Shown: positions 34,199-45,189 of the stretch, in pieces | Layout of the letters: each line of letters opens with the position of its first letter | How positions within the stretch are numbered: position 1 is the stretch's first letter | Assembly: GCF_041956535.1 (NCBI RefSeq) | Contig: NW_027192200.1 | Coordinates: forward strand, 453,477 to 517,476 | Direction: 5' to 3' | Origin: Calcarisporiella thermophila CBS 279.70 | Lineage: Eukaryota > Calcarisporiellomycota | DNA: 64,000 nucleotides | The notes under the pieces: model-generated | Databases searched by the model: none | Seen by the model: the letters and a program-made list of their open reading frames with translations, nothing else | What the model was told of the DNA's origin: nothing | Made by a program: the position numbers and the translations under genes

Positions 34199-35865
34199 CA
34201 ACGCTTTCACCTTGCCTCCTCTGCTAGCAGCTCACTCGTAAGCGAGCGAGCTTGAACCCATACTAAATAGCCTATGCGATCACATACACTTGATCGACCA
34301 AAAGTAGACGCGATGCTCAACAGAACTAAGAGAAAGAGAATCGACTTGACCTTCCCTCTACCTATTTTTTTTATTGAGCTCGAATTGTCTATCAAATATT
34401 GTTTTATTTCCTCTGTTTTTTACGGCTGTCAGGCAGACTCCCTTGTGTAGTGCTGCGTACTAAAGCAACAGCCTCAAAATCATGAATAAATATTTACCCT
34501 TCTTTATACGAATTGAATATGAAAATATAAACCTAAAAGAATTCATTTTTCATTCAACTTTTGAAGTTCTTTCAATTGAAATAGGTGAAGGATTAACCTA
34601 TACAGTCTACACAAGTGGGGCCAGTTGAGTTGAGAGGCCGCTAACTCTCAGTGCATCTGCCGGATCGAGAGCGCGCGTATGCCTTTTGGATTCATATTAC
34701 CATCCATTATAAATAGGAGAAGTATTTTTGAAATCTAATATCGTATTTCTAAAAGGAAGCTGATGCGATGGATGAGACACAGTATTGCCATTTATATTTG
34801 GCTATATGGTCCATGTTCCCCGCCTTGGTTTATTATATTCCCTTCAGAAGCCAGAGTTATGAAGCTATATTTCAATCGAATGTCTTCTAAGTGCTGTAAA
34901 TCTCTAAACTCGATCCTAACCCAATTTCTGCAGCTTCCCCCAGATACACTTTGCCAGGTAGGTTAATCCTCTTTCGCTGGATTCCAAGTCTTTTTGAGCA
35001 ACAATTAATCAGTAGTTTTAATTTCAGACCTGAATTCTGCATCTCTCTCCATGGCATTTAAACACATTGCCACTTTACCACCTTTTATTTTCGCTAGATT
35101 CAAAATCAATGGAGCGTAAAATAAACCATCAGAACAATCAACCATAAAGCCTCTTCCAAAATAAACTTTTTCCTTCATACCTTATAATATACGGTTTGCC
35201 GAAAAATTGTTGCAGTAATATGACGCATTATTTATGTGAACTAAAACAATGAATAACTACCGTAAAAGAATGGGCGGAAATATTATTGAAAATATCTTTT
35301 TCGATCTACACTGCTTTTAGGAATACGTGCAAGACATGTTTAAAGCAGAGAAACTAAAACCCGGGGGCGAATTTGATATAAGAGTTGAAATACATTTTTT
35401 AGGCTTAGTCTAAAGGTTAGCAAGCATTATGCAAGTATGCCGGAACGGACGCGTGCTATATATAATGCAAAGAGAGGACACACTGGGTATTAGTGTACTA
35501 GAGGACATTTCACGATTTGTGAAAACGGTATACAAAAATGTCCTCTTCTAAAACAGCATTTCGACACTTCTCAATTTTAACCCCCCGGCATTATAGTTTT
35601 TCTTTTTTAAACATTGGCGTCATGTAATAATAAAACTTTTACAAGCTCAGTGTCGTATATATTTTCAACAATATTCTCCTCCATATTCTACAGGGGGTTT
35701 GCTGGGATATTCAAATTATAGGTAAAAAATTATCAAAATAGGCAACCGTCTTTCCGTCAACTATATATAATCTGGTTCACCTAGCTCTCTCTTTCTTCCC
35801 CACCCTTCTTATTCAATTTTGGCATATTACAAACTTTATCTTGATTTGAATTTTGCACATCCATA
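34199..35865. other. Gene-poor region before the secreted-protein gene
   Basis: About 1.7 kb of AT-rich sequence has no recognised gene. A short open frame at 34769-34891 starts at ATG (MDETQYCHLY) and is hydrophobic but unplaced. An inverted repeat with 11-bp arms lies at 35500-35546. A TATA-like ACTATATATAATC at 35760-35772 probably belongs to the gene at 35866. Confidence 0.4.
35760..35772 (+). promoter_or_regulatory. TATA box of the small secreted-protein gene
   Basis: ACTATATATAATC lies about 95-105 bp upstream of the ATG at 35866, followed by a CT-rich tract (35781-35815). The arrangement fits a regulated fungal promoter. The call is based on sequence pattern only. Confidence 0.5.
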
Positions 35866-36231
35866 ATGAAATCAACTGCCACTCTCATAGCTTTTATGCT
35901 GTTATATTTTGCCACGTCCTCTCAAGCAAAGGAACATGAGGCTATACGGCCCATTGTCGGCCGCTTAAAAAGGCACTCATGCGAAATTACTCCTCAATCC
36001 GTCACCCGCGTCCTCGCCGTTGCAGATGCTGTAGTTTGCATAGAAGAGAATGAACCTGTTCCTCCCGCAGTTGCAGCTGCAGCCTTGAAAGGATCTCCCA
36101 ACTGCGACAGCATTAAAAAAAGAGTAAGAGCAGCGATAGCTGAAACTGGACAATTGAAAGAAAGAGCAATTGCCTGTGAACCGGATATCGTTGTCTATGT
36201 TACACCCTTAAAAAAATCCCAATCTCGCTAA
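35866..36231 (+). CDS. Small secreted protein (121 residues, four cysteines)
   Basis: A single-exon ORF. It starts with a clear signal peptide (MKSTATLIAFMLLYFATSSQ, cleavage probably after SQA). About 100 mature residues follow, mostly helical and Ala/Val-rich, with four cysteines (HSCEI, VVCIEE, SPNCDS, IACEPD) that could form two disulfides. A KRH site near residue 36 might be a Kex2-type processing point. No transmembrane segment or GPI signal follows. No family is recognised. Length, secretion signal and paired cysteines fit a secreted effector-like or cell-surface protein, which is inference. A TATA box precedes it and an AATAAA occurs at 36367-36372. Confidence 0.65.
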   Translation: MKSTATLIAFMLLYFATSSQAKEHEAIRPIVGRLKRHSCEITPQSVTRVLAVADAVVCIEENEPVPPAVAAAALKGSPNCDSIKKRVRAAIAETGQLKERAIACEPDIVVYVTPLKKSQSR

Positions 36232-37083
36232 TTGCAGAATGTATCAATAATATTTCACATCATTGATATGCAATATTATTGATAGATTATGATATGATAT
36301 GAATTAATTCCCACTCAAAATCTTTCATTAATTTGCTGCTCAGATAACCATTTCTCTTTTTACTTAAATAAAGACTTATCTGGTGGTGTGAACAGCCCTT
36401 TAATGGAGAAAACTCGGCCTTCTGGGGGGGAGGGGTGGCTTTTGCTTATTATTGTTCTTGACTGAGGTATCCCTCAACAAGATATTGTTTGCACAAGAAG
36501 GAGTATAAACTAATAAATTAAGCATAAAATGGTATACACACACATAAAAAAGCGTATGCGATTCATGAGTTATAAAGCTTACTATTTTTGACAAACAGGA
36601 ATTTGATCCACTTCCAACTCATTTGGTGTGACTATCGTATTCTTCACCTCCCCGAGCGCATCCGTTATGTCATATATAACTTTCTGCAATATTTCTCGTC
36701 TAGTCTCAAATAGTTGCGTAATCCGCTGTAGTGTCTGGTTGAGCAAATGGAACGATTTTACTCAACTAGTATTTATATCGAATTTTTAGAAAATATTATA
36801 AACCCAGCCAGACTGAACATGGTTTGAGTTGGATGAGGTGTTATCCTTCACTTTCTGGCCCACAGGAGTAGCCCCCACTCATTAACATGGAAGAATATGC
36901 TGATATAGGATTCCTTCCAAAGAAGTTGCAATAATCCCTTTAAGAAATTCTTATTCCAATAATATATACACTTTTCAAAAGAAAATAGCGATCTAGAGTG
37001 ATTACAAAAATGAATTTCAAAATTAGAAATGAATAAAAAAAACTCAAGGCAAGCAATGGAATATATCCGTTATACACTCGTAT
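36232..37083. other. Intergenic region containing a possible orphan minus-strand exon
   Basis: This lies between the secreted-protein gene and the convergent DUF1647-like gene. On the minus strand, 36582-36734 is open for 50 codons plus TAG after a CCAG acceptor. It encodes an amphipathic helical segment (LFETRREILQKVIYDITDAL) ending in PVCQK. I could not find a start or upstream exon, so it may be a terminal exon of a small gene or a relic. The rest is AT-rich. Confidence 0.35.
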
Positions 37084-38383
37084 CTACTTCATCATCTCGG
37101 CCTCCATAATCTCAAGATTTTTCTCTTTCTCCTCCCGCTCTTTCTCTGCTCTTTCCGCATTCTCTTGCTGCTCCCGGGCTTTTCGCTCCATCTCCTTCTC
37201 TTTCAAGTGCTGTCGATTAAGCTTTGTCCACTTTGGCAAGTCGATGCTGGATGGTGAGTATAATTGGCCTTTTGCCTTGCGATCCCGGAGTCGCGGTGCA
37301 CAAAATCGATCTTGGTGGGTTGCCACTCCAAAGGTCGCAGGAGTGCCCTGGCACTTGAAATGATAGGTATCCTCGTTCTTCACCACAAGATAGGTAAGTA
37401 CAGCTTGATCCTGGCGATGATTTTCACTAAGCATGCAAATGGCATAGATTAGGAAGCATGTTCTTCAGGGCATATCTATCAAAAAAAAAAAGCGAATTAC
37501 CGATTGCTGCCACGAGGCGCTATGCACTCGTGCACTTTTGCGCATGCAAGCCAAGGTCGCAGCAACTTTTCCATAACGTTTGCGTTTTCTGCGTCAAATC
37601 CAAGGACGGCACCATTACAGTTGGGCTTTTTTGCAAAATGCTCCGGATTCTCATGGAAATACTCAAACATCCCTGGGTGTGTAAAATCTCGCATGGTACC
37701 TGCTGATTGCGAAGAGAAGAATCCCTTTCTTCTTAAGATAGCTGGAATCGTGCGCAAAAAGTCGGCCGATGGCATATCTCCGGCGTCCATCCACACCACA
37801 AGCCCTCCATATCTATCCGCCATTTCGTTAATTATTCCCGCTTTCCAAGCATACTCGCCACGAGGGGTCGCCTCCAAGTCCCAAAAAGCCGGATAATTGG
37901 AAAAGTTAAATGCAACATATTCAGAAATAACGCCTTTCTCACGCAGATTCATCAATATTTCAACCTGTTCAGGAAGTAGCCCTAAATCGTAAATGACGAA
38001 GCGTGGCCGTTGATTTGGCTCGAGGATGTCGGATGCATCTTTGACCGAATAAATAAATGCTTCCATCTCACAGAAGTGGCCCATACTTGCTGCCGAGACG
38101 ATCGTGAAAGCGGGCCCAGACGAATGAATCGGTTCAAGGTCGGCATTATCGCCCACTGCTTCACATCGCCCACTCTGGCAATAATCTGATGTTGGCTCAT
38201 GATGAAGGTATCCTGACGTAAAGATGTTAATAGAGCATTCATGAGCAATGGCTAATTTTCTCTCTTGCGATTACCTATTAAGTTGCTGGATGCACGATAG
38301 TAGAGAACATTGGCTATGAGAAGAAAGCCAATGAGGATGATGGCGATTTGTAAATATCTGTTGCGTACCGCCATCGCTGACAT
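37084..38383 (-). CDS. Type II membrane protein of the DUF1647 (glycosyltransferase-like) family
   Basis: Three exons, complement(38275..38383, 37501..38212, 37084..37426), give 351 residues. The N-terminus has one membrane anchor (LQIAIILIGFLLIANVLYY), then a short stem and a lumenal domain. That domain contains AFTIVSAASMGHFCEMEAFI, RFVIYDLGLLPEQVEIL, FNFSNYPAFW, EYAWKAGIINEM and GGLVVWMDAGDM, followed by HPGMFEYF and NCNGAVLGFD. This order resembles DUF1647 proteins (YDLGL..., ...YAWKPLII..., ...VLWMDAS), which have a GT-A-like fold with a WMD-type acidic motif. A Golgi location and glycosyl transfer are inferred. The last 50 residues are an unusual Glu/Lys/Arg coiled coil ending EAEMMK. 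All splice sites are GT-AG and phases agree. Confidence 0.75.
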
Positions 38384-38654
38384 ATGATATACGAAGAATG
38401 TATATATGTATGTAAGTGCTTGTGAAAGCAACCGATGGGTGTTATGAGGTTCAAACTGAAATGTTCAAAATAATATAGTATTCCTTCACATCAATGGCTT
38501 AGATTTATTTTTAACTCTGAGACTCCTTCACTTATTTGCTGTGGCCCTGGGAGCCAAAAGGAGGCTAACTGATTACCATTTCAGGAATTATTTCTATATT
38601 GACAACTCGATGCCTTGGGTCAGATTGGTATTCTCGACGATTGGATTTTCTCCC
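38384..38654. other. Short intergenic region
   Basis: This contains the upstream region of the DUF1647-like gene and the 3' side of the carboxypeptidase gene. Nothing else is seen. Confidence 0.4.
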
Positions 38655-40600
38655 CTATTGTTCTCTAATGTCTTCTTCACTCTCTTCCCCCATCCCCCCG
38701 CCGTCATCGACCACATCCTCCACTACATCTTCCACCTCATCTTCTATTTCATCCTCTATGTCGACCACAATACCTGCATCACCCTCATCCTCGTCGTCCA
38801 TTGGATCTTCCGCTTTTCCTGATCCTTTGGATTTATGAATTTGATCAATGATCTCCTCTAACATAGCCTCAATTCCCGCGAGCGTCTCTTCCCCAGTTGG
38901 TACAATTTCTTCGGGTGGAGCCAGAAAACCATAATGCCCCGTGTCTCTTAGTTCGATGGAATAAGAGTAGGGAATATCAGCAACTATAAGCATAATAACT
39001 GAACATGATTAGCAAAATGCATTGAAGTGTTCAATAATTATTCAAAATGTGCCTTCGTATGCCCAATCCACAGCGCTTCCACTGGCAGGGTATATTGTCG
39101 TGCATACCGGGCCCATCTTGTACGAAGTACCATGGACTTTCTTCAATGCATTAACTCCTGCTTTTGCTGCCTCTGTGAGTTTCGAGTTGTTTGGAGGAAC
39201 TTTTTTGCATCGCCCCCCGTATGGCCACATCCCTACAAACAACCAAAAATGAGGCTTCTGTCAATATTTTTTTAACAAAAATTCATAACCTACACAATTG
39301 GCTATAAGAATGGACGTCAATATAGGATACAAACTCCTTGGACTTTAGGAAATTCGCCATGGCTTTTGTTTCTGGTGCCGAAAATTCCTTTGGACCTCGA
39401 TAGGCTATAACAAGAGAATAATTCGGGATAGAATGAGATAATAAGCTGAGGGAAGCGAAGCTGTTTGAAACACATACTTTCATCGCATGGGTCCTCTGAT
39501 GAGCCTTCTCCGCCAAAGAATTCGCCCTGTGTCGAATATAAGAATGAATATTTTTGTGATTCGTGCCATTTAAGCAAATAAAAAAAGCCTATATACCCAA
39601 TTTCTATTCAAGTCTACTCCATCGCATTTGGAGTTCTCATTAGGCTGTCTATTCTTTCGCCACTATGCAAATATATTCATCAGTTTTAAAGCGATTTTCA
39701 TCTAAGGGGCTAGTTAGAAGTTCTGGTTCTCACAAGACGGTTGTGCGTGTGGGTATAGATATAGCCATCGACGTTCATGACCGGGATGGCCGTCACCTCA
39801 AAAAGATCCAGCAGGGAAGTCGAGTTATCGTCTTTGTTGTGCTGAGACAGCAACGAATGGATGATGTAATTGACAGTGGACTAGTGTAAAACAGAAGCTT
39901 GTTAGAGACTGACGAGTTTCCTTGGTTCTGAGTGGGCACATCAAAATCAAAGAATTTACGACAGTTATCCACTCTCTCGCGTGCTGTCCTCCATGCAAGA
40001 CAAATCTTCTCCGTAGACCATTACGGCCCCACATGCGGATCCCTATCATATCCTTGCCCTCATAGGTTTTACCTATGTTGATTAGTTCCGTCATATGCGG
40101 ATATTTCTCATGCATTTCGTGCAAAAATTTAATGGTTTCCGCATAGGTAGGAAAATGATCAAAGAAGCTAGCGCGCATGGATTTTCCGGCAGCGGCAATG
40201 CGATTTTGCTGCTGGTTAATGAGTTGTTGAACATCGGCAATCTTGACTTGAGGTGTGGGGAGTGGGTCAAAGAGCACCTTGTGGTTGAGATTGGGAGGGA
40301 TTCGGACATCCACGGTGCCTAGTTTGAGCTCTGTCCATGGATCAAGGTGATTTTGCTACGGATGACGAGGTGGTTCAAAGCTCTCGGAGTCAATGCTACT
40401 TCTAAGAGAGCATAGAGATTTGGAAAAGAAAGGGAACTTACGGATATAATTTGCGAGAGGAGACCAAGCTCTTCTTGGCTGCGAACGGTTACTGAAACTA
40501 CCTGGTGTCCGCTGAAATTCTCCTGCTCTTGAGTGGGGACAACGTAGCCGAGAGACGAAGGGAAGAGGGAATGGAAAAATAGAAGAAGGAGAATCAACAT
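38655..40600 (-). CDS. Secreted zinc carboxypeptidase, M14A (carboxypeptidase A type)
   Basis: A multi-exon gene with ATG at 40598-40600. The signal peptide ([18 protein letters not shown]) is followed by a propeptide ([35 protein letters not shown]). The catalytic domain includes [19 protein letters not shown] and GGQHAREWI (zinc ligands His and Glu), then [22 protein letters not shown] (substrate-carboxylate Asn-Arg), SSEDPCDE and [10 protein letters not shown] (third zinc ligand His). It ends with [15 protein letters not shown] and [15 protein letters not shown] (catalytic Glu). All key residues are present. Val in the SAVDW segment sits where CPA has Ile and CPB has Asp, suggesting a preference for hydrophobic C-terminal residues. 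An acidic tail of about 50 residues (Asp/Glu runs) after the domain is unusual. It acts outside the cell or in the vacuole by inference. Confidence 0.9.
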
Positions 40601-40951
40601 TATAACTTAGAGCGACGTTCTAAAGAAATGGGGGTCATAGACAGAAACAAGAATGAGAAAGCTTTTTAAGATTCTATCTCGTTCATTTAAAAATAAACCG
40701 TTAACCAATTTCTTTACAGTTTATATTATAATATTCTACGATGCCACTCGATCCATCACCCTAAGGCCAATCTTGCCCTTAATTTAGTCTAAGATTATTT
40801 AATTTCCAACCGTAGGCAGTTATGCCTATTTCTTTATTGTTTTTTTCTTGTCATTTGATTAAAATAGGGTTTATTACGAACCGAGAAACATAAAATGCAT
40901 TGGATGCACCATCACTGTCCTATTTTGTGTTGTTTTTTAGCCGCTTCACCA
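40601..40951. other. Intergenic region between carboxypeptidase and SREK1-like genes
   Basis: AT-rich sequence of 351 bp. It should hold the carboxypeptidase promoter and the 3' UTR of the SREK1-like gene. Confidence 0.4.
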
Positions 40952-42651
40952 TCAAGCGGCATCCTTCATCTCTATATTTTTCAAAATGGTGATCATGAAT
41001 ATTTATAATAGGAATATGAAAGATAGATTGTAAAAGCTCACCTCGATCATTGTTTTTGCCATGCTCGGGTTCCGGATCCCGGTCTCTATGTCGCTTTTCG
41101 CGATCCCTATCCCTTTCTTTTTCCCTGCCTCTATCTGCTTCTTTACTTCTTGCTCTGTCACGGTCTCTCTCACGATCTCTTTCACGATCTCTCTCTCGGT
41201 CTTTCTCTCGATCCCTATCCTTATCCTTGCTTCTGTCTGTCTCTTTACTTCTGTCTCTATCACGATCTCTCTCTCGATCTTTCTCTCGATCTCTCTCCCG
41301 ATCTCTCTCCTTATCCTTGCTTCTATCCGCTTCTTTACTCCTGTCTCTATCACGATCTCTCTCCCGATCACGTCTGTCGCGAGTGCGATCTCGGTCCCGT
41401 TCATAGCCTGGACTTCGATCTCTAGAACGTGATCTTCGGCGTGAAGAACGATAACGATCTAAACATTGCATAAAGTTCAATAGTTAATATTCAATAAAAC
41501 ATAACTGGGACCTCTAAAAAATATACCAGAGGAGCGAGACCGACTCCTGCGTCTTCTTCTTGATTCGTGCTCCCTTCGTCGGTCATGGTCTCGACTTCTG
41601 GATCGAGGCGGTGTTCTTGACCGTGATGGAGATCGTGTCCGAGATCGGGAATGCGACCGAGCGCGACGCTTCCGGCGCCTGCGCTCCTCTGAATAATCAC
41701 GGTCATCTCTATCTCTAGAGGAGCGTCGGCGGCCGTTCTCTCCGGACGGCGGGGGTGAAGGAGTGTGTGTCACGATCTTGTTGGAAATGCGTTGCTGAGC
41801 TTCGCGGACGCGGCGCATTGCTTCAGAAGCTGCAGGTGAACTAAAGTTGGGCTGGGGTTTGGAGATAGGATTTTTTGAGTGGTTCACCCTGATGACCATA
41901 GGAGTAGAATCAATTAGGTATTAATGCGCGAAAGTGGGTCAACAGTATTTACTTACTTGATGGGTCGATCAGCTAGTATAGTGCCGGTCATTTCCATCGC
42001 TGCGCGCGCACCCTCCAGGGTTGCAAACTCCATGAATGCGAATCTTGTGGGCTGTGTTGCATCTCCACTCATTTTCAAATAAGCAACCGGGCCACAGTTC
42101 GAGAAGAATCGTATAATCTCCTCCTCGGGTAATGAGCTCGAAAGATTTCCAATATATACTGTGCGAGCGATTTCCTCAGCTTTAGCGGGATCATAATGCG
42201 CTAGCGGAAGCACAGGATTTATGGGTGCCTGATTTCCCCCGGATGCACTCTGACTGGCCGTGGTCCCTGAGGGGGCAATGGATGTCGTGGCAGTTACAAC
42301 AATAAGACGATCACCCAATTCAAGCCCGGATAGATGAAGAGCAGTAGTTGCGGCAGCGGGTGTTTGGAATTCAATCGTGCACTCTTTCAGCCCATCATGT
42401 TGACTAGCGAAAAGATTACATGTTAAAATCCGCCATTTCGAAAGCAAGAAAAACTCAAGATCTACTCAACCTGTTATAGAGCTTGAGATCTCGGATCTCT
42501 CCAAGGAAGCCGAAGAGACCTCGGAGAATGGGTTCGGTGACTAGCGAGGAGATATTGGCCACCTTTTGTATGGAAATTTTGTGATTTAGTAAGCATAATT
42601 TTGCATCCGGAAAGAGAACTAGGATTTCACCTTAACAACTTTGTCCGCCAT
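40952..42651 (-). CDS. SR-related splicing factor with two RRMs (SREK1-like)
   Basis: A multi-exon gene with ATG at 42649-42651 (MADKVVK). RRM1 starts VANISSLVTEPILRGLFGFL and continues with CTIEFQTPAAATTALHLSG. RRM2 reads RTVYIGNLSSSLPEEEIIRF, then AYLKMSGDATQPTRFAFMEF, with the RNP2 and RNP1 motifs visible, and NHSKNPISKP follows. The tail is an RS domain (about 90 residues), then a long RD/RE region built of near-perfect six- to twelve-residue repeats (RDRERDRE, RSKEADRSKD). The last exon adds EMKDAA and a TGA at 40952-40954. The RRM2 text closely matches human SREK1 (SFRS12), a modulator of splice-site choice in the nucleus. The repeat-rich DNA at 41090-41400 is prone to length change. 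Confidence 0.9.
41090..41400 (-). repeat. Coding tandem repeat (Arg-Asp / Arg-Glu) in the SREK1-like gene
   Basis: Tandem hexanucleotide-type units on the minus strand encode alternating RD/RE dipeptides. They are broken by RSK-E-A/T-D-R-S-K-D blocks that recur about four times at roughly 80-90 bp spacing, which suggests internal duplication of a larger unit. Confidence 0.75.
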
Positions 42652-45189
42652 TTCGCGTTGGGTTTTCAACGAAGGGATTGGAAATTTGATTTCTACTTAA
42701 ATCCTCTCAATAGATTCTGTAGTTTGATTGGCCAGTGACTAGCCCAAGTTAGACAATAATATTGTAGATTCAACAAACTAATAAACTCTTGCAACCGAGA
42801 AGAGGCCATTGTGAATAATATACCACCCACCTTTGTCATTGGAAATATAAAAGGTCAGGTGTTCATTTTCACCTACTTCATTAGAATTGCTTAGGTTATA
42901 TAAGTGCTTTCGTATATTGATGCAGTTATAACTAGACAATCACCTAAAGCGGTGGCTTAAATGGAGTATTCGATATTAATGAATATCGCTTCAGATTATT
43001 TAAGAATTACTTGAGACGATAAAATCATTTACTGAAAAAATCAGATATTCTGGTCGATCCAATCTTTTATAAGTTTTGTTAATTTAATCCATTGTGTCTT
43101 CGCGGAAACTAAGGGTAGGCTAATTTTACTTACAAGGATTGAATCTAATAATGCTGAATTCTATTGAGAGATTTCATCCGTTAGTTGTTGGTTGCAATTC
43201 TTCATGGTGTATAAAAAGGCTTATAAAAAGGCCATGATATTTTCGAACAAACCCACAAGTGATTCGCCAGGTTTAAGTCGACATTCGTTCATTGTTTTGC
43301 TTGGATCCAACTTAGCAGACTTCAAACTCCTTGAGCTCTCGCCCGTCAATCTATATTTTTTGTCAACGAATTCTGTGCCAATTTTTGCGCCCGATCAAGT
43401 TTGCTCCCGCAGCACAGAGTCTCGTCCTCTAGATTGGGCAACCAACATCTATATCCTTAAGCGGTATCATGAGGAATAATGCTTGCACTCCTAATGCAAA
43501 CTAGCGTTGTGTCAAGTACAACAAATGCACTGTGCTGAATTGCTAATTACACTCCCGCCTGCTTCTGCCCCTGGTATCGCTATAGTTGCTTCGCCTCTGA
43601 ATCAGCCATAAAGCTCACAAAATGGGGTCACCTGGGCTATCCTTTGTATTGTAGGCTTTAAGAGCTTGTCCACTCGACTGTCCCTTGGATTATGGCGATT
43701 GACAAATCATTGTTCCAACCGCCCATGATGCCTTAGCCAAGGATAATAACGCCGGCTTTACACAGAAGTCTGAAGAGTTGGCCTCTCAAAGAGGTTTGGA
43801 GCCAACTAGGACCCCAACCATCTGCACCTATCTAACTAATCTAAGGTTGCTGTCTGTCTTGGATTGGAATTTCATGCATCCGAATATGGATTTATCACCT
43901 TGACCATATTTGCTATTATAGGCCTATCCTTTTATGTATTACCATTGTCAAGGGACTACGGTAGGGAGCCGCCACGTTGTTCCCCACCGAATATGAAGTT
44001 GCTTAGCAACATCGTTTTATTCTAGATTCATACTAAACACAACGGGAACACCGACGGATATAGGAGATTAAGGAGGGAAAGAAAAACGTTCTCTAGCAGA
44101 TTTGTGGTTCCAACTCGAGTATCGACCTATGAATCGCAATATGGCCTACAAGCAATAACCCTAACCCACTCGCGACAGCTGATATTACACTGTCGAACCA
44201 GCCCAGCACAGCAAATCCCTAAATCCCTCCATCTGTTTTCCAAAACTGAACGTCATTCCAACGTGGTATTTGCAAGTTCCAGTCTAAGCTTCTTCCGCTC
44301 TCCGAATCGTCTTTTTCCGTTGTAGCCAAGAGAGCGGCTGTAATGACTACAGTGGAAATGTGCACGGAGATTTTGAGCCAATTCTATGCCCCTCCGTAAT
44401 TGAAAGGGAAAGCGAAAGCATGTAGAATAAAGCTTATATAAAGTTTGTACACAATTATGCGGTCGGAGACGGTTTATCAATTGCGTAGCCACGAAGTTAT
44501 TGATTTTATGGATCCGGCTGCGAATGGTCGCAGATTAGACTAAAGTTCAACAAATAGGCCTTTCTTTTTACTGGGCGTCTAGCATTTCAAAACCTTGTTA
44601 ATATCTACCGTAAGCTAGTCACATATTCAATGGAAATATCTTATTGCGATAGCACGTGTAAGCTTGTTTGGGGATGATCTATAGCTCGCCTCTCAGTTCG
44701 TTCACAGAGCAGGCGAAAGTGCATGGTGCTATAGTGGGCTTCTTTGTGGAGATGGCTTCTTAGTCCTGAAGGATTTAATTGCGTCGGTTTCTCCCCAACT
44801 TTTGGTAACAAACAACTAATACACAGGAACATACACCCCCTATTGGGACAGTTTTCAGGCAAAAGCGGCACAGGCGTGCACCTCTGGGACGATTCTGACG
44901 TATACACTAGCCATTCGCTGCGCCGCTGTAGATTTTGACATATTTCCTGATAGAATTTGCCCTCGCCACTATTTAGGGTGTCTGAACACAACCGAGACCG
45001 CCAGCCCAATCCCTAGTGGTGTAGTTTTTAGCTCTAGGTTTGCGTGCGTAAATTGCTGTTGCGGACCTTATCGATTCACTAGTACAATGGCCGGGCCTTC
45101 TAAGCATTTTTGTTTGCTATTTTATTTGTTCGACCGCTGTACTTTTTTCATCCCTTCATTCTTTTTCATACTCCAAGATAACGAAAAGA
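42652..45189. other. 2.5-kb gene desert
   Basis: I find no conserved domain, RNA gene or clear repeat between the SREK1-like start and the receptor gene. Open stretches at 43192-43479, 44104-44325 and 44641-45009 (minus) resemble nothing known and have uneven composition. It may be decayed mobile DNA. Confidence 0.4.

Noticed and set aside
35866-36231. Resemblance of the secreted protein to an elicitin domain (shared PNCD-like string).
   Set aside because: Cysteine number and spacing do not fit the six-cysteine elicitin pattern, and the window is fungal rather than oomycete.
38541-38838. Plus-strand open frames rich in Ser, Pro and hydrophobic residues.
   Set aside because: They are antisense to the acidic tail of the carboxypeptidase.
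41050-41432. Ser/Leu-rich open frames on the plus strand.
   Set aside because: They mirror the RD/RE repeat of the SREK1-like gene on the minus strand and have no independent support.
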